Origin: Pirellulaceae bacterium
GTDB taxonomy: Bacteria > Planctomycetota > Planctomycetia > Pirellulales > Pirellulaceae
DNA: 64,000 nucleotides
Direction of reading: 5' to 3'
Assembly: GCA_022448315.1 (NCBI GenBank)
Contig: JAKVCA010000020.1
Span: 62,001-126,000, forward strand
Position numbers and translations under genes: made by a program. The notes under the pieces were generated by a model. The model was given only the letters and a program-made list of their open reading frames with translations, ran no database searches and was not told where the DNA came from. Positions 16,181-26,098 of this stretch are shown piece by piece. The first letter of the stretch is position 1. Every line of letters begins with the position of its first letter.

Positions 16181-18261
16181 ATGGAACCTGCCATGCCGCC
16201 AAAGCTTTCCGAATTCAAAATCCTGCCATGGATGGCAATCTTGAGCGTTGCGACGGTCTCCGTCACTCTTGCCAATGAGTTTCCTGCGGCAGGGGATGCC
16301 TCCGATCGCTTGCCAAGCTTCCTCGAAAAACATTGCGTTCGTTGCCACGGCCAAGATGCAACGGAAGGGGACGTCGATCTGACCTCGATCGACCGCGAGT
16401 CCCTCACCCAGAACGCCGATTTAACCCAGCAACTGACGCACGTTCTGGACAACCGCGAAATGCCCCCGGAAGAGGAGCCTCAGCCGACCCCCGAGGCAAG
16501 GGCTGCATTGCTTGAGCTGTTGAATCCGATCCTTCACGAGGCGGTGAGAAACAGTTCCGAACATGCACGCAGTCCCATTCGGCGCATGAACCGATTCCAA
16601 TACAACAACGCGGTCACGGACCTGTTCGATCTGCGTTGCATCGTATTCACATTACCCGAACGCACCATGCGGATTCACAAAGGGTATTTCCAACCGGAAA
16701 CTGGAAAAATGCCGGAAACGGTCACGGTTGGAAATCGCCCGCTCGGCAAATCACAAATGATCGAGCCCCGGTTGGCCGGGGTCGCGGCGTTCCCTCAAGA
16801 CCTGCGTGCCGAGCATGGCTTCGACAACCGAGGGGATCACCTATCGCTTTCCCCACTCCTGATGGATGAGTTCTTGAAATTGGGACAATCCATCACGGAA
16901 AGTCCAGACTTCAATCGCAAGCGTGTTGGGATTTGGCCCACTTTTTTCGCCCCTCCCGCAGACACGTCCAACATCGAAGGGGTGATTGAGCAACGTTTGC
17001 GTCCTTTTCTTGAAAAGGCGTTTCGACAACCGGTGGAAGAGGAACTGTTGGACCGGTACGTCGACTTCACGTTCGGCCACATCAAACGAGGCCATGATTT
17101 CTCGACCGCTATGAAATCGGTTGCGTCCGCGACGATCTCTTCACCCCGGTTTCTTTACCTTTACGATCGTCGATCCGACGCGGCGGACTCTCCGGGCCCG
17201 GAAGAGGTGAGTGACATCGAGTTGGCCTCAAGACTCTCCTTCTTCCTATGGGGAAGCCTGCCGGACCAGGAACTGATGTCGCTCGCAAAGGCAGACCGAC
17301 TCAACTCGCCAGAGACGCTCAGACAACAAGCGGACCGTATGCTGCACGATCGAAAGTTGAAGCGCTTTTGCGACAGTTTTCCGACGCAATGGCTCCAGCT
17401 TGATCGCATCCTTTCTTCCGTTCCGAACCGCGAGCAATTCCCCCGGTTTTATTACTCGAAATATCGAACCAGCATGCACATGATGCTGGAACCACTGCTT
17501 CTGTTCGAAACGGTGCTGATCGAAGATCTTCCGATCACTCAACTGATTGACCCCGACTTCACGTATCGATCTCCCAAACTCGAGTTCGCTTATGGTCCCA
17601 CGGGCTCATGGCCCGAGGGCAAACCGATGCCCGGAGGAGGGGTCGGGGTTTTGAATTTCAAACGAGCTCCAATCACGGACCGTCGGGTCGGCGGTATCAT
17701 TACCAATGCGGCGGTCATGACCATGACCTCGGGCCCCGACAGGACCCAACCCATTACTCGTGGAGCCTGGGTGGCCGGTGTGATTTTTAACGACCCTCCC
17801 GACCCGCCACCAGCCGATGTCCCGACGCTCCCCGAAACCCCCGGAGAGAAGGAAGAAGCATTGACGCTTCGACAACGTTTGGCGGCACATCGCAAACGGG
17901 CCGATTGTCGGGGATGCCACGAGCAGATCGATCCGCTTGGTTTCGCGCTGGAGAATTTTGACCCGGTGGGCCAATGGCGAGAGCAATACAATAATGGGGC
18001 AAGCATCGACTCATCGGGGACCCTTTTCCGTCAGCATTCATTTTCGAGTGTGATCGAATTCAAAGAAGCCATCCTCGCCGACAAAAATCGATTTTGTCGA
18101 GCTTTAGCCGGGCACCTGCTGTCGTTTGCCCTAGGTCGGGAATTGGGGCCGGCAGACGAACTGAGCCTTGATGCGATTGTTCAAGCGGTGGGTCAAGAAG
18201 ATTACAAGATGCAGACCTTGATTCGGGAAATTATCCTCAGCGAGAGTTTCAGGACAAAATC

Positions 18262-18265
<4 letters not shown>
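16181..18265 (+). CDS. PVC-type haem-c protein with DUF1587/1592/1588/1585-type domains
   Basis: About 694 residues from ATG 16181 (ATG 16193 and TTG 16154 are alternatives; both ATGs give a signal peptide ending near 'TLANE'). An N-terminal PSCyt-type haem motif CVRCH follows the signal. Then 'PIRRMNRFQYNNAVTDLF' marks the DUF1587 region, the middle matches DUF1595/DUF1592 ('IELASRLSFFLWGSLPDQEL'), 'GGIITNAAVMTMTS' marks DUF1588, and 'RADCRGCHEQIDPLGFALENFDPVG' with 'ALGRELGPADE' marks DUF1585. A second CxxCH (CRGCH) lies in the DUF1588-1585 join. These planctomycete proteins are exported and presumed to carry electrons in polymer degradation; no activity is proven. Its stop overlaps the DUF1552 start, so the two are translationally coupled. 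Confidence 0.9.
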
Positions 18266-19611
<1,346 letters not shown>

Positions 19612-19631
19612 GACAACCCAAGGATTACTTG

Positions 19632-20123
19632 ATGACCGACCCGGTAGCGGATCGCGACACCAATTCCTCATTGAAGGGGTTTCGCTGTCGCAAACCTTTG
19701 GTCAGTCGAGGGCATCTGCAGTGGACCATGGAGGGCTGGGTCGGCTCCGTACTGGGTGCCACGGTTTGGATGCTACTGTTCGCCGTCACCTTGGCTCTCG
19801 ACGGCCGATTTGGACTCGCCTGCGTGCCCGCGACTGCTGCCGTGTCCATTGGGACTCTATCTCGGATCCTCTGGAATCGTCGCTGCCACGTGTTCCCATT
19901 CACGGCCTACATGATCCTTTTGAGTTGGATTGCGTTCATGAATCCGGTCGTGCTCGCCTGCCTGCTCTTCAACTCAGATCCTCCGGCTGGCAGCAACCTA
20001 TCCGGCGATCCCATCCGAATCGTGGTGGTCGGGTCAATCGTGGCTCCGAGCCTCATCCTCCTTTTTCACTATCTTGAGCGACGAAGCTTGTCGCACAGGT
20101 CCAGCGGTAGGGAGGGCCATTGA
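19632..20123 (+). CDS. Hypothetical four-helix membrane protein
   Basis: A 163-residue protein from ATG 19632 (a TTG directly precedes it). Hydrophobic segments lie at roughly 35-57, 63-80, 86-108 and 127-145 ('GSVLGATVWMLLFAVTLAL', 'FTAYMILLSWIAFMNPVVLACLLF', 'RIVVVGSIVAPSLILLFHYL'). No motif is recognised. It starts 20 bp after the DUF1552 gene and could be the third gene of that transcript. The bidirectional terminator at 20168-20200 follows. Function unknown; it may simply be a planctomycete-specific inner-membrane protein. Confidence 0.6.
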   Translation: MTDPVADRDTNSSLKGFRCRKPLVSRGHLQWTMEGWVGSVLGATVWMLLFAVTLALDGRFGLACVPATAAVSIGTLSRILWNRRCHVFPFTAYMILLSWIAFMNPVVLACLLFNSDPPAGSNLSGDPIRIVVVGSIVAPSLILLFHYLERRSLSHRSSGREGH

Positions 20124-20167
20124 AACAGGCGGGTCCGAAAGAAATTTGTTCGGCAGCAACGTGGACG

Positions 20168-20200
20168 AAAAAAACCCGTGCCAATGGACACGGGTTTTTT
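20168..20200. terminator. Bidirectional rho-independent terminator
   Basis: CCCGTG (20175-20180) pairs with CACGGG (20189-20194) around an 8-base loop, flanked by A7 on the left and T6 on the right, so the stem extends by A-T pairs and works on both strands. It separates the plus-strand membrane protein from the minus-strand Cys-rich gene, ideal for two convergent transcripts. Confidence 0.9.
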
Positions 20201-20225
20201 CGATTGGGATACTTGAAAGCACGTC

Positions 20226-20714
20226 TTACCGGGCGGCCTCATCGCTCACGTAACGATAATTTGCCACGGGTGGGGTCGGCACTTTCATTTTGGCGGCCTG
20301 CGTTTTCTCAGGCATCTCCGAACCGCCCTCGGCACAGCCATCATCACAATCCACGACGGTCCATTTGTACTCGCACTTGGGACATTCATAAGAGTGCTTT
20401 TTCAGTACTTTCACCGTCTTGGTCTTCGCACATCGCGGCTCGCTGCAACTCTGCCATGGGAGCCGGATTCGCGGAATGCAAATCGTTTTACATTCCGGCT
20501 TGAAACACGTTTTTTTCTCAGTTCCTTTTGTAACTTCAAGTTTGCAACCGGTCTTGCCTTGAGTGGTGTCTGCACAGCCATCGCTATCGCATTCGCTGCT
20601 GTCTGATCCCAGTGAGATGCGGAGGATTTCAGCCTGTACTTCGGAAGTCACGAGGCACATGGAAAGTATGACCATGGCCACACCGATCATGCGTCGTCTT
20701 TTAAAAATCTTCAT
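20226..20714 (-). CDS. Secreted cysteine-rich protein
   Basis: A 162-residue protein with a clear signal peptide ('KIFKRRRMIGVAMVILSMCLVTSEVQA'-type, cleavage near residue 28) and an AGGA-type ribosome site close to the ATG at 20714. The mature part has twelve cysteines in about 105 residues, arranged as CxxxxC, CxxxxCxxxC and CxxxxC pairs plus a CPKC knuckle ('YECPKCEYKW') and a late CDDGC. The CxxC followed by an aromatic stretch looks like half a zinc ribbon. It may bind metal or be held by disulfides in the periplasm or on the surface. No named family is recognised. It lies downstream of the porin gene on the same strand (62 bp), so co-transcription is possible. Confidence 0.7.
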   Translation of the reverse strand: MKIFKRRRMIGVAMVILSMCLVTSEVQAEILRISLGSDSSECDSDGCADTTQGKTGCKLEVTKGTEKKTCFKPECKTICIPRIRLPWQSCSEPRCAKTKTVKVLKKHSYECPKCEYKWTVVDCDDGCAEGGSEMPEKTQAAKMKVPTPPVANYRYVSDEAAR

Positions 20715-20776
20715 TTTGATCCTCTCGAGGATAAGTGTAATGATTCAGGTCAGAATCGCGGTCCCGGCGATCCGGT

Positions 20777-22222
20777 TTAGAAATCAACCATGAACCGAGT
20801 TCCGATGATTTGGTAATCGCCACCGGTCTGACCTGCGACACTTCGCTCGTCGATCGAGCCGTAAATGTAGTTGAACTGCATTCGAGCATTGGGATTCCAG
20901 TACCAGTTCAACCCCGCGGTGAAGCTGCTCCCAACTCCGCCAAGGATGTTCTCATCCGTAAAGTCGGCGTAGGAGTATCGGGCCGCCAACTGCCATGCTC
21001 CCAGACCACGCTGGATATTTCCGTCGCAGTCACGTACTCGCCAGAAATTTTCGAAAGGCTTGATTCGCCCAAGAGTTCCGCTTTCACGACTCCAAGGCAT
21101 GTGTTCGCCCGTCAGAAAATAGGACAAGTAGACGTAGCCACCATCGAATCGCAGCGTGTCATCAAAGCCAGCACCCCGGCTCAAGCTTGACGCTTGATAC
21201 TCGCCGACGACTTGGAGGGGGCCAAGGTTGACCACACCTTCAAATCCAAGCAATGTGTAATCCTCAGCGCCAACGATGGACTTGGTGTCGATCCATCGAT
21301 TTGACGAGCGGGCCTCAGGGCGTGTCCTAAATCTAGCGGTGGAAGAGTCGGTGGAATCAGGATCCGCGTACGAACCCGAAACCGCCCAGTGGGCGTAGCC
21401 ACGACCACCCGAGGCTTCGTCATACCAGATGGTATTCGCGAAACGCGCGGCCAACTCACTCTGATACGCATCACCCACGTAGTTGCCCGCCTTGGCGACA
21501 TCTTGCTGATTGAAAACACCGAATCGCCAGTTGTATCGAAGGTCATCGCTGATGCCATACGAACAGATACCAAGACGTCGAGCATCCTGGTTGTAGGCTT
21601 CGATCACGTAAGGTCTTTCAAGGAAGACGTTGTATCTCGAACTGTTCAGGTGATCCAAACCATAAGGTCGCTTCTGGTTACCGATCAGCAGTGTCTGCAA
21701 GAAGGGGAGATCGTTGAACCCGAGATAAGCGTCTTTGAATGCAAGATTGTTGGGGCTCGCGAATTCCATCTCAATCTTGTATTCCATGTTGTCCTGAATA
21801 TCACCCTTGACGCCAAATCGAAGACGTCGAAACCCAAAACGATCCTGAGGATTCTGGTTTGGGCTACCCGTCTCGAAAGCGTTGCTCGCGGGCGAAGATT
21901 GAGAAAACGCCCAATAGTCGGTATGGACCCGACCAGAGACCTTCATCGTCGACTTGGAAGTCCCGCTGGAAGCCTTTCCAGAAAGGTCTCCCTTGAGATC
22001 CTCCAACGCTTCCGAATTCGCCTCGACTTGAGCACTTAGATCGCCAAGCTCGTCAAGGATCGAACCACCATTGAGAAAATTCAAACTGGAAGTGCTTGAA
22101 GCCGTTTGAATGTGTCCGTCTTTCGAATCTCCATCATCCCCTTCCGTCTGTGCGGAGGCGAAACCCGAAGCCCCGATAAGGACGGCTGTGGCGATCGTAA
22201 AGAACCGTCTCGTAACCATCAT
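20777..22222 (-). CDS. OprO/OprP-type phosphate-selective porin
   Basis: A 481-residue outer-membrane protein. A signal peptide ('RFFTIATAVLIGASGFASAQ') is followed by a short coiled-coil segment near 55-80 ('LGDLSAQVEANSEALEDLKGDL') and then a barrel. 'RFGFRRLRFGVKGDIQDNMEYKIEMEFA', 'FKDAYLGFNDLPFLQTLLIGNQKRPYGLDHLNSSR' and a terminal 'GTRFMVDF' are typical of the porin O/P family (Pfam Porin_O_P). In Pseudomonas these channels carry phosphate or polyphosphate; substrate selectivity here cannot be read off. The N-terminal coiled coil may contact peptidoglycan or another subunit. GAGG lies just ahead of the ATG at 22222. No Pho-box-like pattern was spotted upstream. Confidence 0.88.
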   Translation of the reverse strand: MMVTRRFFTIATAVLIGASGFASAQTEGDDGDSKDGHIQTASSTSSLNFLNGGSILDELGDLSAQVEANSEALEDLKGDLSGKASSGTSKSTMKVSGRVHTDYWAFSQSSPASNAFETGSPNQNPQDRFGFRRLRFGVKGDIQDNMEYKIEMEFASPNNLAFKDAYLGFNDLPFLQTLLIGNQKRPYGLDHLNSSRYNVFLERPYVIEAYNQDARRLGICSYGISDDLRYNWRFGVFNQQDVAKAGNYVGDAYQSELAARFANTIWYDEASGGRGYAHWAVSGSYADPDSTDSSTARFRTRPEARSSNRWIDTKSIVGAEDYTLLGFEGVVNLGPLQVVGEYQASSLSRGAGFDDTLRFDGGYVYLSYFLTGEHMPWSRESGTLGRIKPFENFWRVRDCDGNIQRGLGAWQLAARYSYADFTDENILGGVGSSFTAGLNWYWNPNARMQFNYIYGSIDERSVAGQTGGDYQIIGTRFMVDF

Positions 22223-22534
22223 AAAACCTCGAACTCCGTTTCTGAGGAAATATTACTTTGTCCTGCTTTTAATTCGTCTCCTAGTTTGATGCAAAAAAGT
22301 AGAAATGGTTTATAAGACACTTTTCCAACCGAAATATGTTCAGGTGGTATGAATTGCAACACATTTTTGAAGCTAAAATGAAGAAACAATGAACCTCCCT
22401 CCGCCACACACCCCCCAATTGTGTGGATCTGCAACGGATGTTCTCTTCGCCGCCAATTCGACACCTCACAAACAGGATGTGGACAAACACCGGTTTCCCG
22501 GTGTTATCCGCATCAACAAGAGCATTGAGCGCAT
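22223..22534. other. Porin promoter region with two hairpins
   Basis: The 312 bp between the porin start and the tsf terminator are AT-rich near the porin. CCACACA (22404-22410) pairs with TGTGTGG (22420-22426), and AACACCGG (22486-22493) pairs with CCGGTGTT (22498-22505) around a 4-base loop. Either could be a leader structure of porin mRNA or a second terminator-like stem for tsf. No gene is seen. Confidence 0.45.
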
Positions 22535-22558
22535 AAAAAAGCCCCCGAATCGGGGGCT
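22535..22558 (-). terminator. Rho-independent terminator after tsf
   Basis: On the minus strand a G/C-rich stem (AGCCCCC with GGGGGCT) is followed by six T residues (A run at 22535-22540 on the plus strand). It starts 37 bases after the tsf stop and ends the rpsB-tsf transcript before the porin promoter. Confidence 0.9.
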
Positions 22559-22594
22559 GGAGTTCCATCTTCGATCGAACGGTTCGCTTGACGC

Positions 22595-23425
22595 TTACTC
22601 ACCAAGTTCCCAATGAACAAATTGGGTCACCTTCATCCCATTAGACTCGGCGAACTTACCCACGGAATTCTTGTCATCCTTCACGAAGGGCTGTTCGAGG
22701 AGAACACGCTCGGCATAGTAGTTTCGCATACGCCCGTCGACCATTTTCTCAACGATGTTTTCAGGCTTCCCTTCCTCCAGAGCGGCCGCTTTGAGAATCT
22801 CCCGCTCTTTAGCGACCTCATCGGCGGGCAGGTCACTCACATTGAGGACGGCGGGTCGCATCGCTGCGACATGCATGCTGACATCGCGGGCCAGTTCGTC
22901 ACTGCCTCCCTCAACACCCACAATCACCCCTGAAACCGTCCCTGAATTATGGCTGTAGCCTCCCGTGGTTCCTTCAATGATGACCATTCGCCCTACATTG
23001 AAGACCTCACGGATCCGATTGAAAAGATCGTCTTTCTGCTGGCGAAGTGTCATTCCATCTTTGCTGGGGCTCTGCTGATCGAGCAACTCTTCGGCAGTCG
23101 CGGCGCCCGGTCCTGTCGCCAGTTGCTCGGCAAGATCATTGGCGAGTTGGACGAATTCTTCGTTGGAGGTCACGGGTGCGCTTTCGCACATCAGTTCTAC
23201 CATGGCACCTTTTGGCTTATCGGAACCACAGTAGAGACCAAAACGCCCGAAGCTTGTCTCCCGGTCACTCCGTTTCGCCAAAACCTGAGCGCCACGCTTA
23301 CGCAACAACTCGATAGCCTTATCCTCGTCTCCACCCGCTTCAGCCAGTGCCGATTTACAGTCCATCATGGGCAGGCCCGTCTTTTTTCGCAGAGCCATAA
23401 CGGCGGCGGCAGTTATTTCGGCCAT
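22595..23425 (-). CDS. tsf: Translation elongation factor Ts
   Basis: EF-Ts recycles EF-Tu by exchanging GDP for GTP. The 276-residue product starts with 'AEITAAAVMALRKKTGLPMMDCKSALAEAGGDEDKAIELLRKRG', a UBA-like N-terminal domain with the expected core. The following 'VELMCESAPVTSNEEFVQLANDLA' is the canonical NT-core segment, and the C-terminal module keeps 'LLEQPFVKD'. It starts 222 bp downstream of rpsB, the universal order. The intercistronic region holds a strong hairpin (23547-23574), and a rho-independent terminator follows tsf. Essential and housekeeping; nothing unusual in the protein. Confidence 0.97.
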   Translation of the reverse strand: MAEITAAAVMALRKKTGLPMMDCKSALAEAGGDEDKAIELLRKRGAQVLAKRSDRETSFGRFGLYCGSDKPKGAMVELMCESAPVTSNEEFVQLANDLAEQLATGPGAATAEELLDQQSPSKDGMTLRQQKDDLFNRIREVFNVGRMVIIEGTTGGYSHNSGTVSGVIVGVEGGSDELARDVSMHVAAMRPAVLNVSDLPADEVAKEREILKAAALEEGKPENIVEKMVDGRMRNYYAERVLLEQPFVKDDKNSVGKFAESNGMKVTQFVHWELGE

Positions 23426-23546
23426 CTCTACCTATTCTCCTTAATTGGATCGTAACGAACGTGTTGTTTTACAAGATGTAAGCGCCGGACCGAGATTCAA
23501 TTTTGGCCTTCACCACGCAGCAACGCGATTCAAGCCAAAGCTCTTT

Positions 23547-23574
23547 CCGACAGCGGGTGGTTCCCTACTGTCGG
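23547..23574 (-). promoter_or_regulatory. Intercistronic hairpin between rpsB and tsf
   Basis: CCGACAG (23547-23553) pairs with CTGTCGG (23568-23574), and inside it GGG (23555-23557) can pair with CCC (23563-23565). There is no T-run, so it looks less like a terminator and more like a processing, pausing or attenuation element controlling the ratio of S2 to EF-Ts. Confidence 0.55.
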
Positions 23575-23647
23575 GAGGGCCTGAAAAACATTTCGTTCCG
23601 ACGCCTATTAAATTCGATTTCAAACCGAATTCGACGACTGTTCCTGA

Positions 23648-24385
23648 CTACTCAGCGGCCGCGGCAACGGCAGCCTCTTCATCACCTTCTTTTTTCGCCG
23701 TAAGCTGCTTCGAGCCCTCAACGATCGAATCAGACAGATGCTTCAAGATCAGTTCAATCGATCGAATCCCGTCATCGTTGCCGGGGATGGGAAGATCCAC
23801 GATATCTGGGTCACAATCCGTGTCGATCAATGCCACCGTGGTGATCCCCAAGGCTTTGGCTTCGCGGATGGCATTCCGTTCTTTATTTGGATCGACAATG
23901 ACCAGACACTCGGGGATCCGGTTCATTTTTCGAAGCCCATTGAGGTTTCGATAGATCTTTCGGTACTCTCGATTCAAAGCAGACTGCATCTTTTTCGAGT
24001 ACTGGCTCAACTCATCGCTCTCGCGAATACGCTCCAGTTCCTCAAGACGACTCATCCGACTTCGGATCGTTCGGAAATTGGTCAGGGCGCCACCCAACCA
24101 TCGCTCACTCACAAAGGGCATGCCCGCACGCTGTGCTTCGCGCTCAATGGGTCCGTGAGCTTGTCGCTTGGTCCCAACAAACAAAACCAGACTGCCGCCC
24201 TCGGAAACCTGTTTCAAGTATTTTCGAGCTCGGAGTAGACCACGGATCGTCTCTCGGATATCGATCACGTGAATCAGGTTCTTTCGACCGTAGATGAACT
24301 GAGCCATCTTCGGATTCCATCGACTGGCTCGGTGGCCAAAATGAACACCCGCTTCGATCAGTTCCTGAACTAAATTCGCTGACAT
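23648..24385 (-). CDS. rpsB: 30S ribosomal protein S2
   Basis: S2 of the small ribosomal subunit, 245 residues from the ATG at 24385. That start gives '[26 protein letters not shown]', which is where other S2 proteins begin. An ATG at 24427 in the same frame has a better-placed AAAGG and would add 14 residues; it cannot be excluded. '[13 protein letters not shown]', 'FVGTKRQA', '[13 protein letters not shown]' and '[17 protein letters not shown]' are family signatures, and the C-terminus is an acidic, alanine-rich tail. It precedes tsf. Two hairpins in the leader (24431-24452, 24570-24599) may mediate S2 autoregulation, as is known in principle for rpsB in E. coli. Confidence 0.96.
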   Translation of the reverse strand: MSANLVQELIEAGVHFGHRASRWNPKMAQFIYGRKNLIHVIDIRETIRGLLRARKYLKQVSEGGSLVLFVGTKRQAHGPIEREAQRAGMPFVSERWLGGALTNFRTIRSRMSRLEELERIRESDELSQYSKKMQSALNREYRKIYRNLNGLRKMNRIPECLVIVDPNKERNAIREAKALGITTVALIDTDCDPDIVDLPIPGNDDGIRSIELILKHLSDSIVEGSKQLTAKKEGDEEAAVAAAAE

Positions 24386-24430
24386 TTTCAATCCATCGCT
24401 TTCTTCCCCTTCGCGGCACAACGCCATGGT

Positions 24431-24452
24431 CCAACCTTTCAGTCGAGGTTGG
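24431..24452 (-). promoter_or_regulatory. Leader hairpin overlapping a possible rpsB ribosome-binding site
   Basis: On the minus strand CCAACCT pairs with AGGTTGG around an 8-base loop; the 3' arm contains the AAAGG that would serve the ATG at 24427. Folding could hide this site, so it is a candidate switch for rpsB translation. Confidence 0.5.
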
Positions 24453-24569
24453 CATCGAAGGTGGGAGGATTCGGGCTGGACGCGGAGGAAACGAGAAACG
24501 CTTCTCGTACTTCCTTGCGACACGGATTTAATCCGGCAGTTTAAACGTCTTTCCCCAAAGGGTCAATCG

Positions 24570-24599
24570 CGGCCTGAGCCCCGCTGACGGTTCAGGCCG
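24570..24599. promoter_or_regulatory. Strong 11-bp stem-loop between rpsB and cysH
   Basis: CGGCCTGAGCC (24570-24580) pairs with GGTTCAGGCCG (24589-24599) over 11 positions with one G-T pair and an 8-base loop. It lies in the divergent gap, about 185 bases before the rpsB start and about 115 before cysH. It may belong to the rpsB leader. Confidence 0.5.
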
Positions 24600-24690
24600 T
24601 TGAAACTCCTTGACGGAAAGATTCAACGCGGATCAAGCCACTTGCCGATGGGAGTTACAGCCGCTACAATCGAATCACGACTTTTTTGAT

Positions 24691-24706
24691 AATGTTTGTG
24701 AACATT
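24691..24706 (+). promoter_or_regulatory. Palindrome AATGTT-TGTG-AACATT before cysH
   Basis: A perfect 6-4-6 inverted repeat lies six bases before the preferred cysH ATG (24713). It is AT-rich and operator-like. The Rrf2 regulator encoded just downstream of cysH is one candidate binder, although its own promoter has a different palindrome. Confidence 0.45.
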
Positions 24707-24712
24707 AAAGCC

Positions 24713-25549
24713 ATGTCTCTCACTCCGCAGCCGATGCCAAACGAGGAAAACCACCCGAAAGTGGTGCATCTACGGGTATTGCGGCCCGAGTTTCAGGAGA
24801 CAGGAAGCGAGAACCAAGAGGCGCGGACAGATCAGTGGCATGGTCTGGAGCCGACAACCGATCTGCTTAAAGAGGTCGCCCAAGTCAGTGAGAGGATGGA
24901 ATCCGCCTCCGCTCACGAAATTCTCAGGTGGTCTCTCGATCGGTTCGACAACCGATTCACCATGGCCACGGCGTTTGGGCCGGAAGGCATGGTTTTGATT
25001 CACATGCTGAGTGAATTGGATCGGCCCATCTCGATTTTTAATCTTGAGACCGGATACCAGTTTCCGGAAACGTTGGAGTTACGCGACGAGGTTGCAAGAA
25101 GGTATGGCATCGAGGTCGAACTGAAGAAGCCCGAATTGTCTGTCGAGGAATACGAGGCTAAGAACAACGGACCGGTCTACAAAGAACGACCGGACCAATG
25201 TTGCTTCGATCGAAAGCTCAGATTGCTTCGCCCTGCGTTGGACGGAAAGCACGCCTGGGCGTCAGCCATCCGGAGAGACCAGAGCCCGGATCGTGCTCAG
25301 GCACCGATCGTCGCTTGGGACGAGAAGTTTCACCTCATTAAAGTCAGCCCACTCGCGAACTGGACGAGAGGGCAAGTCTGGAAATTCATTACCGACAACG
25401 ATATCCCCTACAATCCTCTGCACGATCAAGGCTATCCGAGCATCGGTTGCCAACCGTGCACGCGAGCCATTCTGCTGGGTGAAGACGAACGTGCCGGAAG
25501 ATGGAGTGGCTTTGCAAAAACAGAATGTGGTTTGCATAGTCGCAATTGA
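24713..25549 (+). CDS. cysH: Assimilatory adenylylsulfate (APS/PAPS) reductase
   Basis: This cytoplasmic enzyme reduces activated sulfate (APS or PAPS) to sulfite with thioredoxin. The 278-residue product (from ATG 24713; an in-frame ATG at 24692 lies inside the palindrome) has the PAPS-reductase fold: 'TAFGPEGMVLIHML', 'FNLETGYQFPETLEL', 'RPDQCCFDRK'. Cysteines at 163-164 (CC) and 246/249 (CxxC) are the four ligands of a [4Fe-4S] cluster, which marks the APS-using, cluster-bearing type rather than the E. coli PAPS type. C272 in 'TECGLH' is the catalytic cysteine that carries sulfite. The Rrf2-family regulator follows on the same strand. Confidence 0.95.
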   Translation: MSLTPQPMPNEENHPKVVHLRVLRPEFQETGSENQEARTDQWHGLEPTTDLLKEVAQVSERMESASAHEILRWSLDRFDNRFTMATAFGPEGMVLIHMLSELDRPISIFNLETGYQFPETLELRDEVARRYGIEVELKKPELSVEEYEAKNNGPVYKERPDQCCFDRKLRLLRPALDGKHAWASAIRRDQSPDRAQAPIVAWDEKFHLIKVSPLANWTRGQVWKFITDNDIPYNPLHDQGYPSIGCQPCTRAILLGEDERAGRWSGFAKTECGLHSRN

Positions 25550-25590
25550 CTATGGGCTGGGGCGTTATCCGATCACTCGCCAAATTCATT

Positions 25591-25632
25591 TCCGACAAAG
25601 TCGGACGATGATTTGTCGGCGGATATTCCGAC
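25591..25632 (+). promoter_or_regulatory. TCCGAC palindrome cluster before the Rrf2 gene
   Basis: TCCGAC-AAA-GTCGGA (25591-25605) is a perfect inverted repeat. Its arm reappears as TTTGTCGGCGGA (25612-25623, inverted) and ATTCCGAC (25625-25632, direct). The cluster sits 40-80 bases before the GTG start of the Rrf2-type regulator, the right place for autoregulation. Confidence 0.55.
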
Positions 25633-25672
25633 TTCGATTCCAACGTTGAGCAAGAGTGACTGGATAACCACC

Positions 25673-26098
25673 GTGAACCTATCTGCAAAAACGGAATATG
25701 CTTGCATCGCAGTTCTCGATCTGGCGTTGCATCATGAGCAAGGCGATCCGGTTCGCATTCGTTCGATTGCCGATAACCACGGCATTCCCTCAAGATTTCT
25801 GGTTCAGATCCTATTGCAACTGAAGGCAGCCGGCATTGTATCGAGCATCCGAGGTGCTTCTGGCGGTTATCGCCTCGCGAAAGATCCACAAGACATCTCA
25901 CTTGCGGAAGTCATGACGGCCATCGACGGTCGGGGGGCAGGCTCCCAATGCAATACGGGCGACACCCCGGTGACGCGAACTCTCCACCGCGTGTGGATGG
26001 AAGCAGAGGCTGCTGAACAGGCCAAACTCGAATGCACCAGCTTTGCGGAAATGGCCAAAGCGATCGGGGAAAACGTCGACGGCATGTATTACATCTAG
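25673..26098 (+). CDS. Rrf2-family transcriptional regulator
   Basis: A 141-residue DNA-binding protein. The GTG at 25673 is chosen because 'NLSAKTEYACIAVLDLALHH' follows, the standard Rrf2 opening; the longer open frame has no support. The winged-helix part includes 'IRSIADNHGIPSRFLVQILLQLKAAGIVSSIRGASGGYRLA' and 'ISLAEVMTAIDG'. IscR-type regulators use three cysteines and a histidine for an Fe-S cluster; here only two cysteines lie in the C-terminal half ('SQCNTG', 'LECTS'), so a classic IscR cluster is unlikely. The family also contains CymR, the cysteine-metabolism repressor. Being next to cysH, it probably controls sulfur assimilation and itself. Confidence 0.88.
   Translation: MNLSAKTEYACIAVLDLALHHEQGDPVRIRSIADNHGIPSRFLVQILLQLKAAGIVSSIRGASGGYRLAKDPQDISLAEVMTAIDGRGAGSQCNTGDTPVTRTLHRVWMEAEAAEQAKLECTSFAEMAKAIGENVDGMYYI

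Larger units (their letters stand above)
24386..24712. other. Divergent rpsB/cysH control region
   Basis: These 327 bp carry both promoters. They hold the two hairpins and the palindrome listed separately and no coding sequence. A third feature, a short run CTTTTTTGAT, lies just before the palindrome near 24681. Confidence 0.5.
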
